DNA from: Caballeronia telluris
GTDB lineage: Bacteria; Pseudomonadota; Gammaproteobacteria; Burkholderiales; Burkholderiaceae
Direction: 5' to 3'
NCBI RefSeq assembly: GCF_001544495.1
Contig: NZ_FCNZ02000010.1
Span: forward strand, 62,001 to 126,000
Length of the DNA: 64,000 bases
The notes under the pieces are model-generated. The model made no database searches and was not told the origin of the DNA. It worked only from the letters and a program-made list of their open reading frames with translations. Shown one piece after another: positions 34,959 through 43,886 of the stretch; position 1 is the stretch's first letter; each line of letters begins with the position of its first letter. The translations under genes were made by a program, and so were the position numbers.

Positions 34959-35663
34959 ATGATGCTACGTAATAGGCGCAACCAACCTGCCGCCGCGGAA
35001 ACGCATGGTGCCGAGCGCGGACTTGACCGCTTCGAGGGATTCAGCGACGCGGTTTTCGCAATCGCGCTGACCCTGCTGATCGTCGAGATCAAGGTCCCCG
35101 GATCTCCCGAGGGCACGCATGGCTACAGCGACCTGGCAAGCGCCATGGCGGAGCAGTGGCGCGAATATCTCGCGCTCGTTCTCTGCTATGTCGTGATCGG
35201 GGCCTACTGGCTGCAACACCATTATTCGGGTCGCATTTATGCTAAGAGTGACCACTGGTTCGGCGTGATCAACCTCCTGTTCCTGCTGGCGATCGTCGTC
35301 ATTCCTTATCCAATCCGCGTCTGGTGCTTCCACCTCGGCACGGCCTTCGAGCCCGTCGCGTCAGTGACCCTGGTTGCCGGTCTTGCCCTGACCGCCTGCA
35401 CCTGGATGGCGAAGTGGTTCTATGCAATGCCAGGCCGCCGGCTGATGGACGAACGGCTCGCGCCCGATTTCCTCCAGCAGATGACGCGCCGCTACGGCGT
35501 TGCGACGCTGGTCCAGATCGCTGCAGTTCCCGTCGTGATCGCGGCGTGGCGCATCGGAGTGGCGATTGCACTGCTGTGCGTCGCCTTCTTTCTGCTGCCA
35601 CAGCCCACGCCGCGCTACAAGCCCAGAGAGGAGCCGAGCGAGGCTGAGAAATTGAACAAGTAG
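34959..35663 (+). CDS. TMEM175/DUF1211-family potassium channel-like protein
   Basis: A 234-residue membrane protein. The hallmark RFEGFSDAVFAIALTLLIVEI sits in helix 1, with FSD providing the channel constriction. About six helices are visible, ending with a charged tail. Bacterial TMEM175 proteins are tetrameric potassium-permeable channels. An AAAGGA ribosome site precedes the ATG pair at 34959/34962. The gene lies between two IS-end-like scars (A1 and B1), so it may be acquired. It is not operonic with any neighbour. Confidence 0.85.
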   Translation: MMLRNRRNQPAAAETHGAERGLDRFEGFSDAVFAIALTLLIVEIKVPGSPEGTHGYSDLASAMAEQWREYLALVLCYVVIGAYWLQHHYSGRIYAKSDHWFGVINLLFLLAIVVIPYPIRVWCFHLGTAFEPVASVTLVAGLALTACTWMAKWFYAMPGRRLMDERLAPDFLQQMTRRYGVATLVQIAAVPVVIAAWRIGVAIALLCVAFFLLPQPTPRYKPREEPSEAEKLNK

Positions 35664-35860
35664 CTATTGCGCGAGGTTAGCCCAGAAACCGTAGGCGAAG
35701 ACGAGGAGAATGACCGGTGAACAGCACGTCAGGATTATCTTGGTCTTCATCTACTTCTCCACCAGTGGCCCCAACCGAGCTGAGAACCTCGCACATCGTG
35801 GAGCGATCCGGCAGATGCCAATGTGGATGGCGCTTATATACACGACGAGAGCACCCGGCC

Positions 35861-35944
35861 GCGCAATTTCTGACGTCGGAAGTGGCGGCCAAGAATTCAG
35901 AGTTAAGTGAACGAGGATCGGCATACTTCAGAGTTACGTGAATC
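35861..35944 (+). mobile_element. IS-end-like scar B1 (rightward-facing end)
   Basis: The block begins GCGCAATTTCTGACGTCGG, then AGTGGCGGCCAAGAA, and carries two 16-bp modules, TTCAGAGTTAAGTGAA at 35897 and TTCAGAGTTACGTGAA at 35928. The same arrangement occurs in reverse at 53476-53559. The remaining parts of the 35664-36076 gap hold no recognisable gene. Confidence 0.55.
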
Positions 35945-36076
35945 AGCGGTTCGAAGCTAAATGAGCACTGTCGCCTAACATGCCGCCCCCACCGCGGCTA
36001 CGATTCAAACTCCGATGAATCTCGACAGGAACGCCCTAGCCTAAAGTTCGTCTCGCCGGCTGCCGATAAGCCGGAC

Positions 36077-36274
36077 ATGAAAAAGAAACGTCTCTCCTCT
36101 CGCGACATGCACGACGCCTTCGCCGCCGCCGGCGAGACGCTCGCGCTGATCTGCCGGCTGCGCGGCATCAACGCTTCGGACCTGGCGCCCGAAGAGGTCG
36201 ACGCGTTCTGGAACATGGCGCTCGATGTCGCCGCCCGCAAGGAGCCGCTCCCCGACGAAGCGCGCCGCAGCTAA
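36077..36274 (+). CDS. Small hypothetical protein
   Basis: A 65-residue, mostly helical, charged protein (MKKKRLSSRDMHDAFAAAGE). No domain is recognised. Codon use and amino acid composition are consistent with a real gene, but no strong ribosome site precedes it. It ends about 190 bp before the BrkB-like gene. Confidence 0.45.
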   Translation: MKKKRLSSRDMHDAFAAAGETLALICRLRGINASDLAPEEVDAFWNMALDVAARKEPLPDEARRS

Positions 36275-36462
36275 TCTCCCGCCCGTCGCATCGGCCTTCT
36301 TCGCCGCGCCGCTGGCGCGAAAATTGCGGCATCCGACCGTGGCGCGGTATGCCCGCGCCCGTACTGTCCGATTCCCCGATTGCCCGACCGCGCGTGATTT
36401 GCAGCCTCGCGTCGCGGCGCCGATGACGGCCGTCCGCCGGTCTTCGGCACGGCGGAGCGCCC

Positions 36463-37377
36463 ATGTCGAAGTTCATCTGGAAATGCCTCGGTCCTCAAGT
36501 GCGCAACGTTGCGCACCATCCCGGCGCGTTCGTGCTGCGCACGCTGAAGGCGTTTCGCGCCAACCAGGGCATGCTGCTGGCGGGCGCGGTCGCGTACTAC
36601 GCGCTTCTGTCCATCGTTCCGCTTCTGATCCTCATCGTGATCGCGCTGTCCAATCTCGTCGGACAGCAGACGCTCCTCGACAACCTCGCGCGCCTGCTCG
36701 AATGGCTCGTCCCCGGTCAGGCCCGCGCGGTCGTGCATGAATTGTCGAATTTCCTCGCGCATCGCGCGGTGATCGGCTGGCTGCTGCTCCTCACGATGAT
36801 CTTCTTCAGCTCGCTCGCGTTCACCGTGCTGGAAAACGCGATGTCGGTGATCTTCGTGCACCGGGTCGCGATCCGCCGCCGGCACTTCCTGCTCTCCGCG
36901 CTCCTGCCGTACTGCTACATCCTGTGCCTTGGCATGGGCATGCTGATCGTCACGTTCGTGTCGAACGGCCTGCAGGCGATGGGCGCGAGCAGCGTCGACC
37001 TGTTCGGCGCCGATGTGTCGCTCAGGGGCGTCTCGCGCGTGCTGCTCTATCTGCTCGGCCTCGCGGGCGAGATTTTCGTGCTGACCTCAATCTATCTCGT
37101 GATGCCGGTCGGACGCCCGTCGCTGCGGCACGCGCTGATCGGCGGCGTCACGGCGGCGCTGCTCTGGGAAATCACGCGGCACGTGCTCGTCTGGTATTTC
37201 GCGACGCTCTCGCAGGTGAGCGTCGTCTACGGCTCACTGACGACGGCGATCGTCGTGCTCTTCAGTCTCGAAGCACTTGCGACGCTGCTGCTGTTCGGCG
37301 CGCAGGTCATCTCCGAATTCGAGCGCTTCGGCACGCCTGCCGACGAGGCCTCGCCGGAGCCGTTTCACACCGGCTGA
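36463..37377 (+). CDS. YihY/BrkB family inner-membrane protein
   Basis: A 304-residue protein with about six helices. The family mark is NQGMLLAGAVAYYALLSIVPLLILIVIAL (residues 34-62), followed by GWLLLLTMIFFSSLAFTVLENAM, YGSLTTAIVVLFSLEALATLLLFGAQ and a short charged tail. Once called RNase BN, these are now regarded as membrane transporters or virulence-associated proteins of unclear activity. It is a single-gene unit. Confidence 0.9.
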   Translation: MSKFIWKCLGPQVRNVAHHPGAFVLRTLKAFRANQGMLLAGAVAYYALLSIVPLLILIVIALSNLVGQQTLLDNLARLLEWLVPGQARAVVHELSNFLAHRAVIGWLLLLTMIFFSSLAFTVLENAMSVIFVHRVAIRRRHFLLSALLPYCYILCLGMGMLIVTFVSNGLQAMGASSVDLFGADVSLRGVSRVLLYLLGLAGEIFVLTSIYLVMPVGRPSLRHALIGGVTAALLWEITRHVLVWYFATLSQVSVVYGSLTTAIVVLFSLEALATLLLFGAQVISEFERFGTPADEASPEPFHTG

Positions 37378-37805
37378 ATCCGGCGGGGGAGCGCGGACAC
37401 CCGGGACCGAAAACTGCTCAACAAGTGCGCTGGCCGATCGCGTCCGGAAACGCATTGACCGCACCGCACACATCCGACTGGCCTGGCCCCGTGACCTTTG
37501 ACCGTGAGTTCCCCCGCGCGAGAAGTCGCGAGCGGCCGGCGAGAATTGCATGGTTCCCGCTTCTTTCTCGTAAAATCAGTTGAATCAGGCGTCGCGCCGG
37601 CCGGTTCCGTCAGACGAACCGCCGGTTTTCCCTATTTCCTTGCGGCGCATGCGGATAACGCCGCAAAGCTCGCATCGCGCGCAATCGTTTCCTTTATGCG
37701 CGCCGGGGAAACGCCCGGTCGCGGCCGCGATTTTTTTGCGCTTCGCGCCGCGTTGCATCGAAGGGAACGCCCTTCGTCTGACGAACCGTTTTCGGAGACG
37801 CTGCC
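37378..37805. other. Intergenic region, no gene recognised
   Basis: This 428-bp stretch separates the BrkB-like gene from the next hypothetical gene. No frame in it carries a recognisable domain. It contains a TTGCAT...TAAAAT pair near 37545-37575 that could be a weak rightward promoter, but the spacing (19 bp) is long. A GACGAACC motif occurs at two sites, near 37612 and 37780. Confidence 0.3.
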
Positions 37806-38459
37806 ATGGCAACACATGACATGCCGCCGACATCCGGGCGCCCATTGCCGGATGCCGACGTCGACTATTCGGACGACGATCTGCCAGAGCGCGCACCGCC
37901 GCGCTTCGGGCGACTCGCGCTGTGGGTCGTTTCGGCGAGCGCGCTGGCGGTCGGCGTCGCGGGGACGGTGGCTTATCGCGTCTGGTTCAGCCACGATCAG
38001 CGCGCCTACGTCGAAGCGATGGCGAACGCCCGCGACACCCTCGGCATGACCCAGGCGGCCCGGGCGCAGCAGACGCTCTCGTACGGCGCCGTCGATACGT
38101 CGATACCGCCCGTGCGGCAGGTCGCCGTGGCAAGCGCCGATGCCGAGCTCGATGCCGCGACGAACGTCATGCCGCCCGACGACCCCGTTCAGTCGCCTAC
38201 CCCGACCGTCGTTCCCGCCGCGCCGGGCCGTCTCGCGGCCGCGGGCGCCGACGCCGCGCCCGCCGCCTCCGCGCGCGAAGCCGCTCCGAACCGGGCGAAC
38301 CGCGCATCGAATCAGGCGGTTGCGCAGAATCGCCGCCATCCGACGCAGCGCGCCAAGCAGCCGCCGAGTCTCTTCGCCCGCATGGGTTCGTTTTTTCACC
38401 GCGTGAACTATCGACAGAATGTCAACGGAAGCCAGCGAGACGACTATTCCCGTCCGTGA
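37806..38459 (+). CDS. Hypothetical single-pass membrane protein
   Basis: A 217-residue protein: an acidic N-terminus (1-30), one transmembrane helix at about 38-58 (LALWVVSASALAVGVAGTVAYRVWF), and a long Pro/Ala-rich, then basic, C-terminal part that is probably disordered and periplasmic. No domain is recognised. A TTTTCGGAGA sequence precedes the ATG. The last 41 bp overlap the diguanylate cyclase gene in another frame, suggesting co-transcription. Confidence 0.65.
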   Translation: MATHDMPPTSGRPLPDADVDYSDDDLPERAPPRFGRLALWVVSASALAVGVAGTVAYRVWFSHDQRAYVEAMANARDTLGMTQAARAQQTLSYGAVDTSIPPVRQVAVASADAELDAATNVMPPDDPVQSPTPTVVPAAPGRLAAAGADAAPAASAREAAPNRANRASNQAVAQNRRHPTQRAKQPPSLFARMGSFFHRVNYRQNVNGSQRDDYSRP

Positions 38460-39546
38460 TTCGCGCCGCGCGCGGCCGGCGTTCATCCTGCGCTTTCGGC
38501 GGCCGGGACCGGCGCTGATCGCGGGTGCGTCGCTCGGCTGTCTGCTGATCGGCCTCTTGTTCGTCGCCGTGCAGGTTCGGGCGATCTTTTCGGGCCAGTT
38601 GCAGCAGGAATACATCGGGCTCGTGCTGGAAGCGGTCGATCGCGCGGAAGGCGCCCGCGATGCGGCGGCGGCGCTCGCCAACGCGCCTCCCGTCAGCGCC
38701 GAAAGCCAGACCGCCGATCCCGACGCCTACGTCCGCGCGCGCCACGAACTGTCCGCGCGGCTCGCCACGCTCGACGCGCTGGTGAGCGCAAGCCCGGCCC
38801 CGGCGCCGCCGTTTTCGAAGACGGCGCTCGCCCCCGATGCCCCGTTCGATGCCGCGAGCCAGTCGCTCGATACGGCCGCGTCATATTGGCGAGCGCAGCG
38901 CCAGGAAGTCAGCGACGCGATGCGCAACCGCATTTCGCGGGTCGCGGACACGCTGATCCTGCTCTCGGCCATCGTCTTCGGCGTGCTGGTCACGGCGCTC
39001 GGCATGTATGCGAAGCACAACCGGCTGCTCGCCGGCAAATCGCACGAATTCGAACACGCCGCGCTGCACGACGCCATGACCGGCCTGCCGAACCGACGCC
39101 GGCTCTTTGCCGCGCTGGAAGCCACCGCGAAGAGCGCGGGCCGCATCGCCGTGCTGTACATCGATCTGGACGGCTTCAAGCGCGTGAACGATACGCAAGG
39201 CCACCGCATCGGCGACGAATTCCTGATCGCGGTGTCGAGGCGCTTTCGGCAGTCGGTGCGCACGGGCGATGTCGTCGCGCGCATCGGCGGCGACGAGTTC
39301 GCGGTGCTCGTCGCGCGCTTCGAATCCGATTCCGAACTGGCCGCGATCGCGCAGCGCCTGATCGCCTGCGTCGCGCAGACGGACCAGCAGATGGCGCTCG
39401 GGCTCGTGCGCGCGAGCATCGGCATCGCCACATTCCCCGACCGCGTCGACGACTACTGGCGCCTCGTCGCCGCCGCCGACGAAACCATGTACGACGTCAA
39501 GCGCAACGGCAAGAACGGGTTTGCGTTCGCGTCGGCTTCGTCGTAA
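38419..39546 (+). CDS. Membrane-bound diguanylate cyclase (GGDEF)
   Basis: A 375-residue protein. Helix 1 (about 31-55) and helix 2 (about 172-195) flank a helical periplasmic sensor region. The cytoplasmic GGDEF domain starts with LHDAMTGLPNRRRLF and has an intact VVARIGGDEFAVLV active site. An inhibitory-site RxxD motif (RTGD) lies five residues upstream of GGDEF, so product feedback is likely. It makes cyclic di-GMP from two GTP. The start overlaps the preceding hypothetical gene by 41 bp, and the two may form one sensory unit. It converges on rdgC. Confidence 0.88.
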   Translation: MSTEASETTIPVRDSRRARPAFILRFRRPGPALIAGASLGCLLIGLLFVAVQVRAIFSGQLQQEYIGLVLEAVDRAEGARDAAAALANAPPVSAESQTADPDAYVRARHELSARLATLDALVSASPAPAPPFSKTALAPDAPFDAASQSLDTAASYWRAQRQEVSDAMRNRISRVADTLILLSAIVFGVLVTALGMYAKHNRLLAGKSHEFEHAALHDAMTGLPNRRRLFAALEATAKSAGRIAVLYIDLDGFKRVNDTQGHRIGDEFLIAVSRRFRQSVRTGDVVARIGGDEFAVLVARFESDSELAAIAQRLIACVAQTDQQMALGLVRASIGIATFPDRVDDYWRLVAAADETMYDVKRNGKNGFAFASASS

Positions 39547-39571
39547 GCGCCTCAGTGCGCCTGAGTGCGCG

Positions 39572-40489
39572 TCAGGCCGCCGCCTGTTGCGCGCCCTCCA
39601 CTTCCCCGCCGAGCGCGTCGGCGAGATCGGCGAACAGGCGCGCCAGTTCCGCCGTCATCAGCGTGAAGTCGGATTCGAAGCGCTCGTCGTCGTTCTGCGC
39701 GGTCGGATCGGACGCTTCCTTGATCACGTCGAGCGGGCTCACGCGCTTAAGCGTAAGCGACGGCGTCAGCACGAACGACACGCGGTCGTTCCACGTCATC
39801 GCGAGCCGCATGCACTGCTTGCCGCCTTCGATGTGGCGCCGCATGTCATCGACATCGAGCGCATGGCCGACGTAGCGCACGGTCGCGTTGCCTTCGCCCG
39901 TCGCGCGCAGTTCCGTGTCCTGGTCGAGCGTGAAGCCGCCGGGCGCCTCGCCCGACAGAAGCCATTCGGTCATCGCGGAAACGGGCGAGCGCGCGACGCG
40001 CAGCGTGTCGAGCGGCAGGCGGTCGATCGACTTCACGAGCAGGCTGCGCACTTCGTCCGCGAGCGTCGGCGACGCGGCGTCGATCGCGAGCCAGCCGTTC
40101 ACCGTATCGATCCAGACGCGCGTGTCGCGTCGAATGCTGAAGGCGCGCGGCAGGAGTTCGTCGGTGACCTGCTCCTTGAGTTCGCGCATCTGCTTGCGGC
40201 CGGGTTTGAAGCCCTGCTGCTCTTCGAGTTCGGCGGCGCGCGCCTTCGTCACCTGATTGACGACCGACGCCGGCAGCAGCTTCTTTTCCGCGCGATAGAC
40301 GAGCAGCATCTGGCGATGGGTCGAATAGACGAGCGCGCCGTCATCGCGCGGGGACGCCCAGCCGTGCGCCTGCATCTCGACGGTATTGCCCGGCGCGAAG
40401 GCATGCGCCGCGAGCCACGTTTCCAGTTGATCGGGAGTGACGGCCCAGCGGACCGGAAGACGGTGAAGCTGAAGGTTCTTGAACCACAT
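39572..40489 (-). CDS. rdgC: Recombination-associated protein RdgC
   Basis: A 305-residue protein that matches RdgC in length (E. coli 303) and sequence: [15 protein letters not shown] at the start, [25 protein letters not shown] and [18 protein letters not shown]. RdgC forms a ring around duplex DNA and limits RecA activity. The start MWFKNL is conserved; a methionine five codons upstream is less likely. It converges on the diguanylate cyclase gene. To its right lies a chromosomal deletion scar. Confidence 0.95.
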   Translation of the reverse strand: MWFKNLQLHRLPVRWAVTPDQLETWLAAHAFAPGNTVEMQAHGWASPRDDGALVYSTHRQMLLVYRAEKKLLPASVVNQVTKARAAELEEQQGFKPGRKQMRELKEQVTDELLPRAFSIRRDTRVWIDTVNGWLAIDAASPTLADEVRSLLVKSIDRLPLDTLRVARSPVSAMTEWLLSGEAPGGFTLDQDTELRATGEGNATVRYVGHALDVDDMRRHIEGGKQCMRLAMTWNDRVSFVLTPSLTLKRVSPLDVIKEASDPTAQNDDERFESDFTLMTAELARLFADLADALGGEVEGAQQAAA

Positions 40490-40550
40490 GGGAGCGCCCT
40501 GCAAAAAGCAAAGCGGGCCATTCTAACCGAGCATGGCATCGACGCGCGTT

Positions 40551-40687
40551 TCAGTTGGCCGTAGCGCGCCGCGCCGGCACGATGTGCCAGCCGAGATTGA
40601 CGCCCGCGGCGGCCAGCAGGATCAGCGCGGCGCCCGCGACCTGAACCCACGCGAGGCGCTGGCCGAACGCGAGCCGGCCCGCGCGCA
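40551..40687 (-). pseudogene. C-terminal remnant of an EamA-family transporter
   Basis: On the minus strand the frame ends with FGQRLAWVQVAGAALILLAA then AGVNLGWHIVPARRATAN and a stop. This is the usual last helix and tail of EamA/DMT exporters. The rest of the gene is missing. The fragment abuts a remnant of an Lrp-type regulator on the other strand at about 40687. Confidence 0.65.
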
Positions 40688-40948
40688 CTCGGCTACACGC
40701 TGCAGGCGATCGTGCGCGTGAAGCCGTTGCCGGGCCAGTTGCATCTCGTGGAGGAAGCGATCCGGCGCATTCCGGAATTCGTCGAATGCGACAAGGTCAC
40801 GGGCGACGACTGCTTCATCTGCCGCCTCTTCCTGCACTCGATCGAACAACTCGACGCGATTCTCTCGAAGGTCACTGAGCGCGCCGAGACGAGCACGGTG
40901 ATCGTCAAGTCGACGCCCGTCGCGCGCAGGCTGCCGCCGCTTGCCTGA
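40688..40948 (+). pseudogene. C-terminal remnant of an Lrp/AsnC-family regulator
   Basis: The frame LGYTLQAIVRVKPLPGQLH, continuing through EEAIRRIPEFVECDKVTGDD and CFICRLFLHSIEQLDAIL to a stop, is the ligand-binding (RAM) domain of an Lrp/AsnC regulator. The HTH half is absent and there is no start codon or ribosome site at the junction. An internal ATG/GTG-led 78-residue product is possible but would lack DNA binding. Confidence 0.75.
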
Positions 40949-41039
40949 GCGATGCGCCCGGCGCCGGATAAAGGGCACGAGTGAGCCGTGCGCGGCGCAA
41001 CGGGGCTACACTGGGTGGCGAAACACCAGGAGGAACACC

Positions 41040-41357
41040 ATGCCCGACATCGACGCCAACCGCACTTTCCGCGGGCTTCCCCTGACCGCCGAACAGGACG
41101 CCGAAGTCCGCCACTACATCAAGAAGAAGAAGCAGCACGGCGAGCCGTGGGACACGCCCGAACTGAGCGCCATGCTGCGCGACATGCTGGAGCCGCCCGC
41201 CGAGGACGACCCGATCGACGGCGAGACCGACGACGAAACGCGCGCGGTGTCGGAACGCGCGTCGGCCTTCATCGACGAAGCGATGGACCCGATCGAAGCG
41301 AAAGAGGAATGGAACGCGGCGATGGAAGCCGAGGCCATGAAAGGATCGAAACGCTGA
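41040..41357 (+). CDS. Conserved-looking hypothetical protein
   Basis: A 105-residue acidic protein (MPDIDANRTFRGLPLTAEQD) with a Lys-rich patch KKKKQH near residue 30 and an acidic helical C-terminus. An AGGAGGAACACC ribosome site directly before the ATG makes it a convincing gene. No domain is recognised. Possibly a small cytosolic protein typical of Burkholderia; function unknown. Confidence 0.6.
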   Translation: MPDIDANRTFRGLPLTAEQDAEVRHYIKKKKQHGEPWDTPELSAMLRDMLEPPAEDDPIDGETDDETRAVSERASAFIDEAMDPIEAKEEWNAAMEAEAMKGSKR

Positions 41358-41414
41358 AAGACGGCACGCGATTCCGCCGTCGGGGCCGCATTGCGCGGCC
41401 CCGTTACCCGCGAA

Positions 41415-41576
41415 TCAGTGCCTGTGCCGCATCCAGTCGCGAAGCGGATGGGTGTCGAGCCAGCGTGCGGCATGCGGCTCTCCCTTGTGCTCGGCCCGAT
41501 GACGGGCCACCAGCACGACGGCGATACAAAGCACCACTACGATTCCCACTATCAAGCTGATCATCGACTCAGTCAT
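41415..41576 (-). CDS. Small single-pass membrane protein
   Basis: A 53-residue protein with one helix (MISLIVGIVVVLCIAVVLVA) and a basic, His/Arg-rich tail. A GGAGGAGG ribosome site lies 6 bp before the ATG. Too short for family assignment. It converges on the preceding hypothetical gene. Confidence 0.55.
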   Translation of the reverse strand: MTESMISLIVGIVVVLCIAVVLVARHRAEHKGEPHAARWLDTHPLRDWMRHRH

Positions 41577-41824
41577 GGCAGCCTCCTCCGAGGTCGGGGC
41601 CATGCTTACATTGTAGGTGAGCCACCGATTATCACCAGGCTTCACCATTCGACCGCTCGACCGCTCGATAGCTGCGGCTCGATTCCCGTGAGTGAATCGC
41701 TTATGTCATACCGGACGATGCCGCTTTCGCTGCACTGCGGCATCGGGCAGGCGGTCCGCAGGTGTGCCGAAGGTGTCCTATAGTGCAAGCACCACTTGGC
41801 TAAACCTCGCATGGGAGACGCACG

Positions 41825-43219
41825 ATGGCGACATGGAGACCGGACCCGAGCTTCTACCCGTCACCGAGACTGGCGGCCAAGGCGCCCCCCGAGACGCTCG
41901 CCTACGTCGCAACCTTCGATCCCACGCGGCAACAGCCCGACGCCATCGCGGTGGTCGATGTCGATCCGCAATCGGCCACCTATACGCAGATCGTCGGCGA
42001 ACTGGCGATGCCCAACACCGGCGACGAACTGCATCACTTCGGCTGGAACGCGTGCTCCTCGTGCCTGTGTCCGAATGCGCCGCATCCGCACGTCGAGCGG
42101 CGTTATCTGGTGGTGCCGGGGCTGCGTTCGTCGCGCATTCATATCGTCGATACGAAGCCCGATCCGAGGAACCCGACGATCGTCAGGACGATCGAGCCCG
42201 ACGAGATCGCCGAGAAGACCGGCTATACGCGTCCGCACACGGTCCACTGCGGCCCGGGCGGCATCTACGTGACCGCGCTCGGCAATGCGGAAGGCCGTGC
42301 ACCCGGCGGCATCATGCTGCTCGACCAGCAGAGCTTCGATCCGCTCGGACGCTGGGAAGTCGAGCGCGGCCCGCAGCAACTCGCCTACGACGGCTGGTGG
42401 CATCTCGGCTACGACACGCTCGTCACGAGCGAATGGGGCACGCCCGACACGTTCGAGAACGGGCTCGTCCCCGAGATCCTGCTCGGCGCGAAGTACGGCA
42501 GGAAACTGCACTTCTGGGACTTCACGCGCCGCAAACACCTGCAGGAGATCGACTTCGGCGACGAGTACCAGCTCGTCTTCGAACTGCGCCCCGCGCACGA
42601 TCCGACCAAGGCCTACGGATTCGTCAATTGCGTGATCAGCCTGAAGGACCTGTCGTCGTCGATCTGGACGTGGTATCGCGACAAGGACAAGTGGGCGGTG
42701 AAGAAGATCATCGACATCCCCGCCGAACCCGCCGACGCCTCCGTGCTGCCGCCGATGCTCAAGGGATTCGGCGCGGTGCCGCCGCTCGTCTCGGACATCG
42801 ACCTGTCGATGGACGACCGCTTTCTCTACGTCTCGTGCTGGGGCACCGGCGACATGCTGCAATACGACGTCTCCGATCCGTTCGCGCCGAAGCTGACGGG
42901 CAAGATTCGCATCGGCGGGATCGTGGCGCGCGAGACGCATCCGGGCGCTGCGAACGGCGCGCTCAACGGCGGCCCGCAGATGGTGGAAGTGAGCCGCGAC
43001 GGGCGCCGCGTCTACTTTACGAACTCGCTGTACGGCGCGATCGACGACCAGTTCTATCCTGAAGGCATCGAAGGCTGGATGGTCAAGCTCGACGCCGATC
43101 CCTCGGGCGGTCTCGCCGCGGACAAGGATTTCTTCATCGACTGGCCCAAGGGCCGCCGGCCGCACCAAATCCGCCTGCAAGGCGGCGACTGCTCGTCCGA
43201 TTCGTATTGCTACCCGTAA
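41825..43219 (+). CDS. SBP56 family protein / methanethiol oxidase
   Basis: A 464-residue protein of the selenium-binding-protein-56 family, matching along its length: ASTFDP-type start (YVATFDPTRQQPDAIAVVDVD), HHFGWNACSSCLCP (residues 70-83), GTPDTFENGLVPE, ISLKDLSSSIWTWYRDKD and the conserved ending GGDCSSDSYCYP. Bacterial members include the copper-dependent methanethiol oxidase MtoX, which yields formaldehyde, sulfide and hydrogen peroxide. No signal peptide is visible, unlike periplasmic MtoX, so the exact reaction is uncertain. A GGAGACGCACG sequence precedes the ATG. A membrane protein gene follows 11 bp downstream. Confidence 0.9.
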   Translation: MATWRPDPSFYPSPRLAAKAPPETLAYVATFDPTRQQPDAIAVVDVDPQSATYTQIVGELAMPNTGDELHHFGWNACSSCLCPNAPHPHVERRYLVVPGLRSSRIHIVDTKPDPRNPTIVRTIEPDEIAEKTGYTRPHTVHCGPGGIYVTALGNAEGRAPGGIMLLDQQSFDPLGRWEVERGPQQLAYDGWWHLGYDTLVTSEWGTPDTFENGLVPEILLGAKYGRKLHFWDFTRRKHLQEIDFGDEYQLVFELRPAHDPTKAYGFVNCVISLKDLSSSIWTWYRDKDKWAVKKIIDIPAEPADASVLPPMLKGFGAVPPLVSDIDLSMDDRFLYVSCWGTGDMLQYDVSDPFAPKLTGKIRIGGIVARETHPGAANGALNGGPQMVEVSRDGRRVYFTNSLYGAIDDQFYPEGIEGWMVKLDADPSGGLAADKDFFIDWPKGRRPHQIRLQGGDCSSDSYCYP

Positions 43220-43230
43220 GCGCCGCCTTC

Positions 43231-43869
43231 ATGGAGACGCAATCGGCCACGCTCTGGCTGTCCGCCGCGGGGCTCGGCGCTTTTCACGGCATCAACCCCG
43301 CGATGGGCTGGCTCTTCGCCGTCGCGCTCGGCCTTTACGCGCATAGCCGTCGCGTCGTGCTGATCTCGCTCGTGCCGATCGCGATCGGCCACGCGGCGTC
43401 GGTCGCGCTCGTGCTGGCCGGCGCGCTCACGCTCGGCTCGCTCGTCGATCACATCTATCTGAATCGCGCGTGCGGCGTGCTGCTGATCGGCTGGGGCGTG
43501 TGGTGCGCGGTGCGCGGGCATCGCGGCAAACCTGTCGTCGGGATGCGAACCGGGCTCGCCGGACTCGCGCTGTGGTCGTTCCTGATGTCGAGCGCGCATG
43601 GCGCGGGATTCATGCTGATACCCGCGCTGTTGCCGCTGTGCGCGGCCGCGGGATCGACGGGAACGGGTTCGTTCGCGCATGCGCTGCCGCTCGGCGCGCT
43701 TGCCCTCGCGATCCATACGCTCGCGATGCTCGCCGTCATCGCGGCGATTTCCATGTTCGTCTACGAGCGCGCGGGCGGCCTCGGCTTTCTGCGCACCGGC
43801 TGGATCAACGCGGACTTCGTGTGGAGCGCCGCGCTCGTGCTGTGCGGCGTCGTGCTCTTCGTCGTGTAG
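43231..43869 (+). CDS. Polytopic membrane protein, HupE/UreJ-like
   Basis: A 212-residue protein with about six helices. The motif GAFHGINPAMGWLFAVALGL near residue 13 and SSAHGAGFMLIPALLPL near residue 120 place His-Gly and polar residues inside helices. This resembles small metal-permease-type families such as HupE/UreJ or NicO, but I cannot assign it firmly. It is probably co-transcribed with the SBP56 gene. It converges on the porin gene with a 17-bp gap. Confidence 0.6.
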   Translation: METQSATLWLSAAGLGAFHGINPAMGWLFAVALGLYAHSRRVVLISLVPIAIGHAASVALVLAGALTLGSLVDHIYLNRACGVLLIGWGVWCAVRGHRGKPVVGMRTGLAGLALWSFLMSSAHGAGFMLIPALLPLCAAAGSTGTGSFAHALPLGALALAIHTLAMLAVIAAISMFVYERAGGLGFLRTGWINADFVWSAALVLCGVVLFVV

Positions 43870-43886
43870 GTCCGGCCGGCGGCACA

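Noticed and set aside
41640..41700. Short GACCGCTCGACCGCTCGA repeats considered as an iteron or CRISPR-like array
   Set aside because: Only two or three imperfect units occur and there are no spacers; simple slippage in GC-rich DNA explains them.
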